Assembly: GCF_040549045.1 (NCBI RefSeq)
Contig: NZ_JBEWTB010000002.1
Location: 372,001 to 436,000 of the forward strand
Direction: 5' to 3'
Length of the DNA: 64,000 nucleotides
DNA from: Endozoicomonas sp. NE40
GTDB lineage: Bacteria; Pseudomonadota; Gammaproteobacteria; Pseudomonadales; Endozoicomonadaceae
Position 1 is the first letter of the stretch; every line of letters starts with the position of its first letter. Positions 39,385 through 49,207 of the stretch are shown here, in pieces. The position numbers were made by a program, and so were the translations under genes. A model generated the notes under the pieces. It saw only the letters and a program-made list of their open reading frames with translations. It ran no database searches and had not been told where the DNA came from.

Positions 39385-40461
39385 ATGTATAAATCCGTTA
39401 AAATCGCAGTCTCGATGCTGGCGACAGTGTTCGCCTGCTCTCTTCCCGTCACTGCTCACGCCAAAAGGGCTTCAGGCCCGGTTCCGAGCGTGACCGCCAC
39501 CCCGGTTGTTATTCAGCCTGTTGAGCGCAATCTCAGCTCACTGGGAACATTAAGGGCTAACCAGTCTATTGATATTGCCACACAGATTGGTGGCCGGGTC
39601 ACTGCCCTGAACTTTGACGACGGTATCGCTGTCGAACAGGGCGATATACTCCTGACCCTCGACAACAAAGAGCAGGCAGCAAGAGTTCAGGAAGCAGAGA
39701 TCAATCTGAAAGACGAAGACCGCCAGCTTGACTCCATGATACAGCTGTTTGAAAAGCGCGCAGTCTCCCGGGATGAACTGGCCGCCCAGGAAGCCCGTGT
39801 TGAACGGGCAAGAGCCAACCTGGAATCACAGACTGCCAACCTCGAATACTATACGCTGACGGCGCCGTTCAACGGTGTCCTTGGTTTTAATGAGTTGAGT
39901 ACGGGGGCGATGATCAGCGCCGGGCAGAACATTACAACTCTGGACGACCTGTCCAGCATGAAGCTCTATTTTGACCTGCCAGAAAATACGTTCAGCGAAA
40001 TATCCACAGGCACGATCATCCACGCGACGACTGATGCCTGGCCAGGACTGCTGTTCAGTGGCGAGATTGATTCGATCAACCCCCGGATTGATCCTCTGAA
40101 CCTCACTTTTTCAGCACGTGCCACCCTGACCAATGCAGATAAACATCTGCGTCCCGGCATGCTGATGCGCCTGAATGTTGCACGCCCAACCCTGGAATCC
40201 CTGGTGATTCCGGCTCGAAGCGTTCTGTTTGACGGCAATGACCAGTATGTTTACCTGCTTGATGCAGAAGGCATTCCGCAACAACGGTTTATTGAAACCG
40301 GCGTTATTCTGGAAAGCAAAATCACCGTTATCAGCGGTCTTGAGGAAGGCGACAGTATCGTCGACCAGGGGGTTGTCAAAGTCACAGCTGGTCGCCCCGT
40401 CAAAGTGCTGAATACTGAAGTGGCAGAAAACAGCGAGCCCGCAGGAGACGCCCGCTCATGA
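39385..40461 (+). CDS. RND efflux periplasmic adaptor subunit
   Basis: A 358-residue membrane fusion protein. It has a signal peptide (VKIAVSMLATVFACSLPVTAHA), a lipoyl half-motif IGGRVTALNFDDGIAVEQGDILLTLD and an alpha-hairpin region. The second lipoyl half is YTLTAPFNGVLGFNELSTGAMISAG, followed by beta-barrel and membrane-proximal domains. No lipobox is present, so it is probably anchored by other means. I start at the ATG giving MYKSVK. Its stop overlaps the permease start by 4 bp (ATGA). Substrates are unknown. Confidence 0.9.
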   Translation: MYKSVKIAVSMLATVFACSLPVTAHAKRASGPVPSVTATPVVIQPVERNLSSLGTLRANQSIDIATQIGGRVTALNFDDGIAVEQGDILLTLDNKEQAARVQEAEINLKDEDRQLDSMIQLFEKRAVSRDELAAQEARVERARANLESQTANLEYYTLTAPFNGVLGFNELSTGAMISAGQNITTLDDLSSMKLYFDLPENTFSEISTGTIIHATTDAWPGLLFSGEIDSINPRIDPLNLTFSARATLTNADKHLRPGMLMRLNVARPTLESLVIPARSVLFDGNDQYVYLLDAEGIPQQRFIETGVILESKITVISGLEEGDSIVDQGVVKVTAGRPVKVLNTEVAENSEPAGDARS

Positions 40462-43400
40462 TTCTGTCTGACCTGTCTGTAAAACGTCCCGTCTTTGCCA
40501 CGGTCGTCAGCCTGTTGCTGATTACTTTTGGCATTGTCGCCTTTACCCTGCTGCCCATAAGAGAGCTGCCGGATATCACCACCCCGAGAGTATCGGTTCA
40601 TACCAGCTATACCGGCGCTTCCGCAGAGGTTGTGGAATCCAAGATCACCAATGTGCTTGAAGACCGGCTTGGTGGGATAGACGGCATTCGTTCCATTGAA
40701 AGCCAGAGTATGCACGGTGTTTCCCGCATTACCGTGGAATTCTCCACCGAGACGGATATGGAAGTAGCCGCCAACGATGTACGGGAAGCCATGTCCCGCG
40801 CCAGCTGGCGTCTGCCAGACGAAGCCGAGTCGCCGATTGTCTGGAAAAACAGCGGCACCGGCGAATCGGTTCTGAACGTCACACTGCAAAGTGAGACCAT
40901 GTCACCCGTTGAACTGACCGACTACGCTGAGCGGACATTACAGGATCGCCTGAGTCTGGTTGATGGTGTCAGCTCTGCTGATATTTACGGTGGTCGGCAG
41001 TACGTCATGCGTATCGACCTGGACCCGATCGCCATGGCTGCACGACAACTGACTGCCACTGATGTGCAGAGCGCTCTGCGCCGTAACAACATTGAACTGC
41101 CTGCAGGCTCGGTAAAAGGCGACCAGCGTTCTATTCCGGTCAGGGTGTTGCGTGAATACGACGACGCAGAAGCCTTTCGCCGTCTGGTGATTCGCCAGAG
41201 CGGCACATCAACGGTTTATCTGGAAGATATTGCCACCATCGGTACTGGCCCCAAGGTAGAAGAAAGTCTGTCCAAGGTAGACGGCAAAAACGTGGTAACC
41301 ATTGGCATTGTCCCCATCTCCAACGCCAACCCTCTGGAGGTGATTAATAACGTTAAACGGGAAATGGAAGCCTTTGAACCTTTCCTGCCCGTCGGTACCA
41401 CTCTGGGGACTACCCACGACTCCTCCATTTTTATCCAGGGGGCTATTAACGAAGTTTATACAACGCTCGCCATCACCATGGCCCTGGTTATTCTGGTTCT
41501 GTACATTTTCCTGGGCAACGTCAGAGCCACACTGATTCCTGCTGTTACCGTTCCGGTTTCCCTGATTGCTGCCTTTGCCGTTATCTGGGTAATGGGTTTC
41601 TCCATTAACATTCTGACCCTGCTGGCACTGGTGCTGGCCATTGGTCTGGTAGTTGACGACGCGATTGTCGTACTCGAAAACATTCATCGTCATCTGGAAA
41701 TGGGTAAGCCACCGCTGTACGCCGCCTGGCATGGCGCCCGGGAAGTGGGCTTTGCTGTAGTGGCGACCACCGTCGTACTGGTCATGGTGTTTGTCCCTGT
41801 TGTCTTTATGGGTGGCATGGTGGGTATTCTGTTCCGGGAATACGCTTTGACACTGGCGGGCAGCGTCTGCTTCTCCAGCCTTGTGGCGCTCACCCTGTCG
41901 CCGATGATGGGTTCCAAATTCCTGAAGCTGAACACAAAACCTTCTCGCCTGAACCAGTTCACCGAACATCAGCTCAACAAACTGGAAAACGGCTATGAAC
42001 GTATAGTCTCTGTCTTTGTACAACGTAAGCTGCTTGGTTTGTCGATCCTTATCGCATCGGTTGCTTCATCAGTCGTTCTGTACAACATGGTGCCAAAGGC
42101 ATTTATGCCAAGGGAAGACCGCGGCAGTATGTTTGTGGTTATCCGTGGTCCGGAAGGCTCCAGCTACCCGGCCATGAAAGAAGCAGCAGAGGAGATTGAG
42201 GCCGTACTGCTGCCAAAAATCGGCGATGGCGTGATTGACTACTCCTACCTGCAAACCCCCGGCTGGGGCGCGATGGGCGACAACTCAGGCATCATGATTC
42301 TTGGCTTCAAAGACTGGAGCGAGCGGGATATCAGTGTGTTTGAGTTCTCCGACATGATTCGTGAAGAGTTTTCACAGATTCCGCATGTGCAGGCATTCCC
42401 GATTGTGCGCTCCTTTATGGGCGGCTCCAGCAACCCGGTACAGTTTGTGGTGGGTGGCGGCTCATTTGACCAGCTGATCGAGTGGACTGACCTGTTGATG
42501 GAGCTGGCAGAAGAAAATCCTGGTCTGTCCGACCTGGATGTTGATTTCAACCAGAACCAGCCGCAGATGGAAGTGTCTATTGACCGGGAAAGAGCCCAGC
42601 AGCTGGGCGTAACTGCGGAGGAAATCGGTAATACGCTGGAGATCATGCTGGGAGGCAAGAACATCACCACATTTATGGAGCGTGGTGAGGAGTACGACGT
42701 TTTTGTCAGAGGTATTGAAGAACAGTTCCTGTCAGCAGACGACCTGTCCCGCCTGTATGTACGTTCATCGACCACCGGGCAGTTTATCCGTCTGGACAAC
42801 CTGGTGACCATCCGCGAAGTCGGTAAGTCTGCACGACTGCGTCATTATAACCGTAACCGTGCTATTACCCTGTCTGCCAGTCTTCAGGACAACTATTCAC
42901 TGGGCGAAGCACTGGATTATCTGGACCAGCTGGTCGTCGACCATCTGCCAGCGGAAGCCATTATCAACTATAAAGGCGAGTCACTGGAATATCGCAGCAA
43001 CCAGAGTTCCATTGCCTACGTGTTTGCGCTGGCACTGGTCATTGTATTCCTGGTCCTTGCCGCACAATTCGAGAGTTTTGTGCATCCATTTGTGGTCATG
43101 CTGACCGTACCACTGGGTATTGCCGGCGCCCTCGGCGGCCTGCTGCTGACCGGAGAAAGTTTGAACATCTACAGCCAGCTTGCCCTGATCATGCTGATTG
43201 GCCTTGCCACCAAAAACGGTATACTGATTGTCGAGTTTGCTAACCAGCTGCGCGATCAGGGACTACCCTTTGAACAGGCCGTTATCCAGGCAGCGAAGCA
43301 GCGTCTGCGACCTATCCTGATGACCGCCTTTACCACCGTAGCGGGCTCTGTTCCTCTGCTGCTGGCAACTGGCGCAGGTTCAGAATCGCGCTATGCCATT

Positions 43401-43553
43401 GGTATTATTGTTTTCTTCGGTGTTCTGGTGTCCAGTCTGTTAACCATTGTCGTCGTGCCGTCCATGTACGCACTTCTGGCACAGAAAACCCAGTCACCTG
43501 AGCATGTCAGCCACCAGCTTGAAGAGCAGATTGCCCAACAGGCGGCTACCTGA
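40458..43553 (+). CDS. RND efflux inner-membrane permease (AcrB/HAE1 family)
   Basis: A 1,031-residue proton-driven trimeric efflux pump. Twelve membrane helices include the first (VFATVVSLLLITFGIVAFTLLP) and the TM4 proton relay LALVLAIGLVVDDAIVVLENIHR with its paired aspartates. Two large periplasmic loops and a C-terminal half with GIATKN-type TM10 sequence (LIGLATKNGILIVEFANQLRD) follow. No outer-membrane factor gene follows, so it likely uses a TolC-type channel encoded elsewhere. Confidence 0.93.
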   Translation: MILSDLSVKRPVFATVVSLLLITFGIVAFTLLPIRELPDITTPRVSVHTSYTGASAEVVESKITNVLEDRLGGIDGIRSIESQSMHGVSRITVEFSTETDMEVAANDVREAMSRASWRLPDEAESPIVWKNSGTGESVLNVTLQSETMSPVELTDYAERTLQDRLSLVDGVSSADIYGGRQYVMRIDLDPIAMAARQLTATDVQSALRRNNIELPAGSVKGDQRSIPVRVLREYDDAEAFRRLVIRQSGTSTVYLEDIATIGTGPKVEESLSKVDGKNVVTIGIVPISNANPLEVINNVKREMEAFEPFLPVGTTLGTTHDSSIFIQGAINEVYTTLAITMALVILVLYIFLGNVRATLIPAVTVPVSLIAAFAVIWVMGFSINILTLLALVLAIGLVVDDAIVVLENIHRHLEMGKPPLYAAWHGAREVGFAVVATTVVLVMVFVPVVFMGGMVGILFREYALTLAGSVCFSSLVALTLSPMMGSKFLKLNTKPSRLNQFTEHQLNKLENGYERIVSVFVQRKLLGLSILIASVASSVVLYNMVPKAFMPREDRGSMFVVIRGPEGSSYPAMKEAAEEIEAVLLPKIGDGVIDYSYLQTPGWGAMGDNSGIMILGFKDWSERDISVFEFSDMIREEFSQIPHVQAFPIVRSFMGGSSNPVQFVVGGGSFDQLIEWTDLLMELAEENPGLSDLDVDFNQNQPQMEVSIDRERAQQLGVTAEEIGNTLEIMLGGKNITTFMERGEEYDVFVRGIEEQFLSADDLSRLYVRSSTTGQFIRLDNLVTIREVGKSARLRHYNRNRAITLSASLQDNYSLGEALDYLDQLVVDHLPAEAIINYKGESLEYRSNQSSIAYVFALALVIVFLVLAAQFESFVHPFVVMLTVPLGIAGALGGLLLTGESLNIYSQLALIMLIGLATKNGILIVEFANQLRDQGLPFEQAVIQAAKQRLRPILMTAFTTVAGSVPLLLATGAGSESRYAIGIIVFFGVLVSSLLTIVVVPSMYALLAQKTQSPEHVSHQLEEQIAQQAAT

Positions 43554-43631
43554 CTGATCCATTGAACTTCAACGGGTGACTCTTGTCTTAATAGTCATCC
43601 GTTGAGGGTTCACTATCAGAGAGGGCGAGCT

Positions 43632-44051
43632 ATGCAATTTGTACGATTCATCGTTATAGGAAGCCTGCTGTCAGGCTGTTCATTCTGGAATCACCACCGG
43701 GATGTACGACCTGATGTTTCAGGTACTCACACGATTATTCTGAATACCGATGACCGCACTTCCGGCTACCGGGAAGCCAAGCCTCAGGCAGACCATTTCT
43801 GCCGCAAACAACATAAGGCCACCTACATTCTGAGCGAAGAGTATCGTTATACAGGCAGTATGAGTGAAAGTGACTACGTAGCACTGAAGACCGCGGCCAG
43901 AGTTGCCAGAGATGTCGGCGGAGCGGTCTGGGGACTGTCAAAAGATGAAAGAAGTGAAGACGCCGGACTGGTGGCAGCAACAGGCGGAGCCATTGCAGAT
44001 GATGCTATCGGCCCGGGGTATACGTATACCGTCAAATTCCAGTGCCAATAG
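43632..44051 (+). CDS. Small lipoprotein of unknown function
   Basis: A 139-residue protein with a lipoprotein signal peptide (MQFVRFIVIGSLLSGC; lipobox LSGC, cleavage before Cys16). The mature part has two further cysteines (FCRKQ and KFQCQ at the end) and a glycine/alanine-rich stretch (AATGGAIADDAIGPGYTYTVKF) reminiscent of glycine-zipper-like lipoproteins. The residue after the lipid cysteine is serine, so outer-membrane sorting is expected. I start at the second ATG, with GAGGGCGAGC upstream. No family assigned. Confidence 0.65.
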   Translation: MQFVRFIVIGSLLSGCSFWNHHRDVRPDVSGTHTIILNTDDRTSGYREAKPQADHFCRKQHKATYILSEEYRYTGSMSESDYVALKTAARVARDVGGAVWGLSKDERSEDAGLVAATGGAIADDAIGPGYTYTVKFQCQ

Positions 44052-44150
44052 AGATTCCCACTCAAAACGACTTCTGACCGGAAGACACCAATATATTTTT
44101 CAGGAATAATAGCAGGCTCGCTGGTAACCCGGCTGAAATCAGGAGTCTCT

Positions 44151-45464
44151 ATGAGTCAAGCATCTTCTCCCCAACAGAACTTCAACCAGAATCTGGTCGA
44201 GTTCCTGCGGGAATCCCCCACCCCTTATCACGCTGTTAAAAACATGGTTGCCAGACTGGAGCAACACGGTTTTCAGCGCCTGCACGAGTCTGAAACCTGG
44301 CAACTGAAAGACAATGGTCGTTATTATGTCACCCGCAACGACTCATCCATTGTCGCCTTTACCAACGGCAACCATGAACAGGGCTTTCGCATGGTGGGCG
44401 GGCATACCGACTTTCCCTGCCTGAAAGTTAAACCTAAACCAGAACTGCACAGACACCAGTACCTGCAACTGGCCGTTGAGGTCTATGGCGGTGCCTTGCT
44501 GAACCCCTGGTTTGACCGTGACCTGTCCATTGCCGGACGCGTATTTTATCTCGACACCGCTGGCGAACTGAAATCCAGTCTGGTCAACTACCGCAAGGCC
44601 ATCGCTTATATCCCCAGCCTGGCTATTCATCTGGACCGGGAAGCGAACAAGAAGCGCAGCGTTAACCCGCAAACCGACATTCCGCCCATTCTGTGTCAGC
44701 TGGACAAGGATGAAAAAGCCGATTTCCGTGCCTTGCTGAAAGAGCAACTGGTTGTGGAAGGTGTTACCGATGTTCAGGAGGTGCTGGAATACGACCTGAG
44801 CTTCTATGACACTCAGGGCGCAGCCATTATCGGTTTGAAAGACGAATTTATCGTCAGCTCAGCGCTGGACAACCTGCTGAGCTGCTATGTGGGCATGACA
44901 GCCATGATCGAAGCACTGGAAAACAGTACCGCCCCGATGGTGCTGGTGTGCAATGATCATGAAGAATGCGGCAGTCAGTCTGCCACCGGCGCCCAGGGTC
45001 CCATGCTGAAAACCATCCTGCACCGGATTGCCGGATCGACTGAAGCCCTGGCTCAGGCCATTGCCCGATCCATGATTATCTCAGCCGACAACGCCCACGG
45101 CGTTCACCCGAACTACGCAGACCGTCATGAAGGAAACCATCAGCCTCTTCTGAATAAAGGCGCTGTACTGAAAATCAACGCTAACCAGCGCTATGCCTCC
45201 AACGATGAAACCTGCTCCCTGTTTGGCATGCTGTGCCGTGAAGCCGGTGCCGACTATCAGTATTTCGTCACCCGTACCGATCTTGCCTGCGGCAGCACCA
45301 TTGGCCCGTTAACAGCCGGTGAACTGGGTATTCGAACACTGGATATAGGGCTGCCAACCTTCGGTATGCACTCTATCAGGGAGACTGCCGGCACCCGGGA
45401 TGCCTTCCAGTTAATTCAGGTTCTGCAGCGATTTTTCGCAATGACCAGACTGCCATTCGCCTGA
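44151..45464 (+). CDS. apeB: M18 family aspartyl aminopeptidase
   Basis: A 437-residue metallo-aminopeptidase. Dinuclear zinc-site motifs are GGHTDFPCLKVKP (His near residue 84), SSALDNLLSCY, CNDHEECGS and SADNAHGVHPNY, with the closing GMHSIRETAG carrying the last histidine ligand. It removes N-terminal acidic or neutral residues in the cytosol. It is probably monocistronic. Confidence 0.92.
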   Translation: MSQASSPQQNFNQNLVEFLRESPTPYHAVKNMVARLEQHGFQRLHESETWQLKDNGRYYVTRNDSSIVAFTNGNHEQGFRMVGGHTDFPCLKVKPKPELHRHQYLQLAVEVYGGALLNPWFDRDLSIAGRVFYLDTAGELKSSLVNYRKAIAYIPSLAIHLDREANKKRSVNPQTDIPPILCQLDKDEKADFRALLKEQLVVEGVTDVQEVLEYDLSFYDTQGAAIIGLKDEFIVSSALDNLLSCYVGMTAMIEALENSTAPMVLVCNDHEECGSQSATGAQGPMLKTILHRIAGSTEALAQAIARSMIISADNAHGVHPNYADRHEGNHQPLLNKGAVLKINANQRYASNDETCSLFGMLCREAGADYQYFVTRTDLACGSTIGPLTAGELGIRTLDIGLPTFGMHSIRETAGTRDAFQLIQVLQRFFAMTRLPFA

Positions 45465-46205
45465 TTACGTACTGACGTAACCCGGTGCAGAACGTGTCTG
45501 CCGACCTGCACCAGGTTGCAGTCTGATACAAAATAAACATCCTGATTACATTACCTTGCAGAACCTCATCATGAGACGCACATTAAGTACAAATCCAGAC
45601 TTCAGAAGCCCTGTGAGCCTGCTAATCTAGGAACTGTGCAATAAATTGAAACGAAAGTGCTCATAGCGGAACCGATTATGAAATACCAGCACAGAATCCC
45701 AGCTCAGCATCACCCAAAAAACGCCTTCCCAACCACTATTCAGGGCGGTAAAGGTGATCAGTACCCGAAGCTGAAACCGATGCTGAAAGCCTCATCAAGC
45801 ATTCCTGCCGAGCGACAAGATGACTCTCCCTGCTTTGTTCGTGGGTATAACTGAAGTTCAGGACATGACTCATGTTTAAATGGGTGAGGTAAACACCTTA
45901 CCCATCGTGCAGAACATTGCCTTAAACCGCCATTCTTTCCATTCCTTACCAACTTCTTACGAAACCAAGTTGCCCATTCCCAAGGCATACCTGTATTCTG
46001 TTTCTGTAAGTGGTCGATTGTTCCTGTCGTAATAATTAACAACAGAATCTGCCGATAACCATTTACCCAATACTTCAGTCTGATCATTGCAGGAAATTTT
46101 CAGAAGGATTCCTTCATCTACCTGCAAGGTCTTTCAGGCTGTAGTATGTTTAAGCATTCAGCGGTTTCATCTGATACCGACAATAGACACGGAGCTTCAT
46201 AATCC
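45465..46205. other. Long intergenic region upstream of prc
   Basis: 741 bp without a convincing gene. Short open frames exist on both strands (up to 109 codons) but have no ribosome site or recognisable similarity. An 11-bp stem (45880-45890 with 45895-45905, one G-U pair) is present and could be a terminator-like or RNA structure. The prc promoter is expected in the last 150 bp. Confidence 0.5.
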
Positions 46206-48323
46206 ATGATACCGACCCTGCAACTTGCAAGGAAATACACATCGGTTTTCATTGCACTGTTCACAGCGATCTGCCTGGCGGCTAGCTCCGCTTTCGCTGC
46301 TGACCAGAACCTGGAACGGGAACTGGAGGACCTCTCCCCCACACTGCAACAGGCCATTGCCAGTGTGAACGTTGTACAGCTCCTGTCCAGAAATCACTAT
46401 CGTAAACTGCCTGTCGATCAGGAACATGCCGATAAGGTTTTCCAGCGCTACCTTGACCGACTGGACCCTAACCGCAGTTTCTTCCTGCAGAAAGACATCG
46501 ACGAATTTCAGCGCTACCGCAAAAATCTGGCCAGCTCACTGAAGAGCGGCGATCTGAAACCAGCCTTTGAAATGTTCAATCGTTATCGTGAACGTGCAGG
46601 AGACCGGGCTCGATATCTGCTGGCAAGAGTTGACAAAGGCATTGACGGCATCAACCTTAAAACCGATGCCGAACTGGTGGTTGACCGGAAAGATTCACCC
46701 TGGCTGACCGATGAAAAAGCCCAGCGTGAATTATGGGATCTGCAGCTGAAAGACAGCATCCTGTCGCTCAAACTCAGCAACCGTACAGATGATGAAGTCA
46801 TTGAGCAGCTCAAACGCCGTAACACCAACCTGCTGCGCCGTTTGCACCAGAGCAAGAGTGAAGACGCATTCCAGACTTACATCAACGCCTTCACCAGCAT
46901 CTTTGACCCACATACCCAATACTTCTCTCCCCAGACAGCAGAGAATTTTGATATCAACATGAGTCTGTCTCTGGAAGGCATTGGTGCCGTTCTGCAATCT
47001 GAAGATGAATACACCAAGGTCGTCAGCGTTGTACCCGGTGGCCCGGCCGACCTGGCCGGACAGCTGAAACCCGGCGATAAAATCGTTAGCGTTGCCCAGG
47101 GCAAAGGTCAGCTTGAAGACGTGGTCGGAATGCGTCTGGACGACGTGGTTAAACTGATTCGCGGCAAAAAGAAAACCCTGGTACGACTGGAAGTCATTCC
47201 CGGCGCCAGCCAGAGTCAGACCACCCGGATTTATGAAATTGTTCGCGACAAAGTCAAACTGGAAGAGCAGGACGCCAGCAGCAAAATCATTGAAGTTAAA
47301 GACAAAGGGATTACCCGAAAAATCGGCATCATAGAAATCCCTACCTTCTACATTGATTTTCGTGCTGCACAAGCGGGCGATCCCAATTACAAAAGCACCA
47401 CAAGAGACGTACGCAAGCTGATCGAAAATCTGAAAAAAGAGAAAATCGACGGACTGGTCATCGACCTGCGTGCCAATGGTGGCGGCTCCCTGCAAGAAGC
47501 CAATGAGCTGACCGGGCTGTTTATCGGCAAAGGTCCAACCGTTGTGGTTCGTGACAGCCGCGGCCGAATGGACAAACAGGAAGACCCTGACCCAAGACAG
47601 ATGTACGATGGCCCACTGGCCGTAATGGTCGATCGCCTCAGTGCTTCAGCCTCTGAAATTTTTGCCGGAGCAATTCAGGACTACGGTCGCGGTATTGTTA
47701 TTGGCAGTCAGACGTATGGCAAAGGCACTGTACAGAGCATTCAGCCTCTGAATCACGGTCAGCTAAAGTTAACGCTCGCTAAGTTCTACCGGGTATCCGG
47801 ACAAAGTACTCAAAATCAGGGTGTACTGCCCGACATCAGCTATCCATCGCTGTACGAAGCCCGGGATATTGGCGAAAACAAACTGCCCGATGCCCTGCCC
47901 TGGGATACCATTAACCCGGTCAAATTCCAGCGCTATGAAGACCTGAGTGTCTTTTTCCCAAAACTGGAAAAAGAACATAAACAGCGTACCGAGAACAATC
48001 CGGATTTTGTCTATCTGAACGAAATGAAGGATTACCTCACCCGCTACGAAAACAAGACCAAAGTTTCCCTTAATGAAGAGAAACGCCGTCTTGAAATCCA
48101 GTCCATGCGTAGTCAGCGCCTGGCTATTGAAAACCGGCTGAGAAAAGCCAAAGGCGAAGAACTGCTCAACAATCTGGATGAGCTTGAGGAAGCTGAACAG
48201 GCCAATATTGACAAGAAGGATAAAAAGAAAGAAGCCGATGCTTTCGTCAAAGAAGCAGGCGCCATTCTGAATGACATGATCCACCTGGAAAATCAGGCGA
48301 AAAAACCGGCTCAGGCAGCCTGA
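46206..48323 (+). CDS. prc: Tail-specific carboxy-terminal processing protease Prc
   Basis: A 705-residue periplasmic S41 peptidase. It has a signal peptide (VFIALFTAICLAASSAFA), an N-terminal helical domain, a PDZ domain (SLEGIGAVLQSEDEYTKVVSVVPGGPADLAGQL, about 240-320) and the catalytic core DRLSASASEIFAGA. The nucleophile serine is followed by GSQTYGKGTVQ with the catalytic lysine. The C-terminal region is charged. The length is close to E. coli Prc (682). It degrades proteins with non-polar C-termini and processes lipoproteins and PBP3. Confidence 0.94.
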   Translation: MIPTLQLARKYTSVFIALFTAICLAASSAFAADQNLERELEDLSPTLQQAIASVNVVQLLSRNHYRKLPVDQEHADKVFQRYLDRLDPNRSFFLQKDIDEFQRYRKNLASSLKSGDLKPAFEMFNRYRERAGDRARYLLARVDKGIDGINLKTDAELVVDRKDSPWLTDEKAQRELWDLQLKDSILSLKLSNRTDDEVIEQLKRRNTNLLRRLHQSKSEDAFQTYINAFTSIFDPHTQYFSPQTAENFDINMSLSLEGIGAVLQSEDEYTKVVSVVPGGPADLAGQLKPGDKIVSVAQGKGQLEDVVGMRLDDVVKLIRGKKKTLVRLEVIPGASQSQTTRIYEIVRDKVKLEEQDASSKIIEVKDKGITRKIGIIEIPTFYIDFRAAQAGDPNYKSTTRDVRKLIENLKKEKIDGLVIDLRANGGGSLQEANELTGLFIGKGPTVVVRDSRGRMDKQEDPDPRQMYDGPLAVMVDRLSASASEIFAGAIQDYGRGIVIGSQTYGKGTVQSIQPLNHGQLKLTLAKFYRVSGQSTQNQGVLPDISYPSLYEARDIGENKLPDALPWDTINPVKFQRYEDLSVFFPKLEKEHKQRTENNPDFVYLNEMKDYLTRYENKTKVSLNEEKRRLEIQSMRSQRLAIENRLRKAKGEELLNNLDELEEAEQANIDKKDKKKEADAFVKEAGAILNDMIHLENQAKKPAQAA

Positions 48324-48434
48324 CCGTTATGAACCACTGACATTGCTTCCATCCATTGCGGCAGTTTTCACAGTTAAAGTGCAAACTGCCGTTCTTCTAT
48401 TTCCCCTGCGGTCCTGACACGCCTCTCTGAACTC

Positions 48435-48827
48435 TTAAAACTGGTGAAACTCTTTTAAAAAGTTTTTCCGGCTCTGGACAAATTTTCTGTGCTCCGGATG
48501 ATCAAGAGACCGCTTTTTCTCCTCAAAGGCAGGCGCAATCACACCCCAGTTTGACGTTCTTGCGAAATAGACAACCACATCAACCTCTTTATCAAGCCAC
48601 TGGTTATACACCACCTGACTGCTGTTATCGGCAACCGTTTTGACCTGAATTCTATAGAAGTTTGGACCGTCTGAAATCAGTATATCGGTGCAGTGACCAT
48701 TATCCAGAACGGGTATAAAAACCTGCCAGCCATCCGCCATCAACCAGCCAACCAGAGTTTTCTCAAAAGACATATTTTTCAGGGTCTGATGGGTTCCCTG
48801 CCTGGTATGAGTCATTCTCCTTGGCAT
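48435..48827 (-). CDS. PD-(D/E)XK nuclease-like small protein
   Basis: A 130-residue protein resembling the compact PD-(D/E)XK superfamily (intron-endonuclease-like group). The first helix MSFEKTLVGWLMADGWQVFIPV is followed by a TDILISDGPNFYRIQVKTV pattern, fitting the D-x(n)-QVK catalytic signature. The next segment is DKEVDVVVYFA, and the C-terminus is charged. The chosen ATG follows GGGAG. It stands alone between prc and an effector-like gene, with no methyltransferase partner, so a role in restriction, repair or a degraded mobile element is open. Confidence 0.5.
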   Translation of the reverse strand: MPRRMTHTRQGTHQTLKNMSFEKTLVGWLMADGWQVFIPVLDNGHCTDILISDGPNFYRIQVKTVADNSSQVVYNQWLDKEVDVVVYFARTSNWGVIAPAFEEKKRSLDHPEHRKFVQSRKNFLKEFHQF

Positions 48828-49207
48828 TTTATTTCTCCCAATAGCCTTCTCATCTAATCCATATTCTGTTAAACGAACCAGCACTCCCGGCCTATATCAC
48901 AAGGCTGCATGATCAGCATGTAAGCCGTTTCAACGCTTTGGTCAGAGCAACAGAAACATTTCAGTCAAAATCCAATCTAAAACCACCCAATCAGTGTTAG
49001 ACAAGCAACTCTGCCCGGGCTTTCCTTATTTGTCACAAAGTAGCGGCAGGCCAATCATCGGTACTCAATCAGGCATTCAGAAATGCGGAACTTTATTGAT
49101 CTATAAAGGTCTATCTGAGCAGACAGATGGATAGAAGGGTCGGTCGAGAGACCAATTTAAGCCACCTGTTAAAACGATATCTTCTTAATATAACATTGGA
49201 TGTTTAA
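48828..49207. other. Intergenic region between divergent genes
   Basis: 380 bp separating the PD-(D/E)XK-like gene and the 898-residue protein gene. AT content rises toward the second gene (tgttaaaacgatatcttctt...). Promoters for both genes are expected, but no operator is evident. Confidence 0.4.

Noticed and set aside
45657..46087. Small open frames on both strands upstream of prc
   Set aside because: They have no ribosome sites, overlap each other on opposite strands, and show no recognisable similarity.
46731..47495. 254-codon antisense frame in prc
   Set aside because: It is opposite the conserved PDZ and S41 region of prc, with no independent support.
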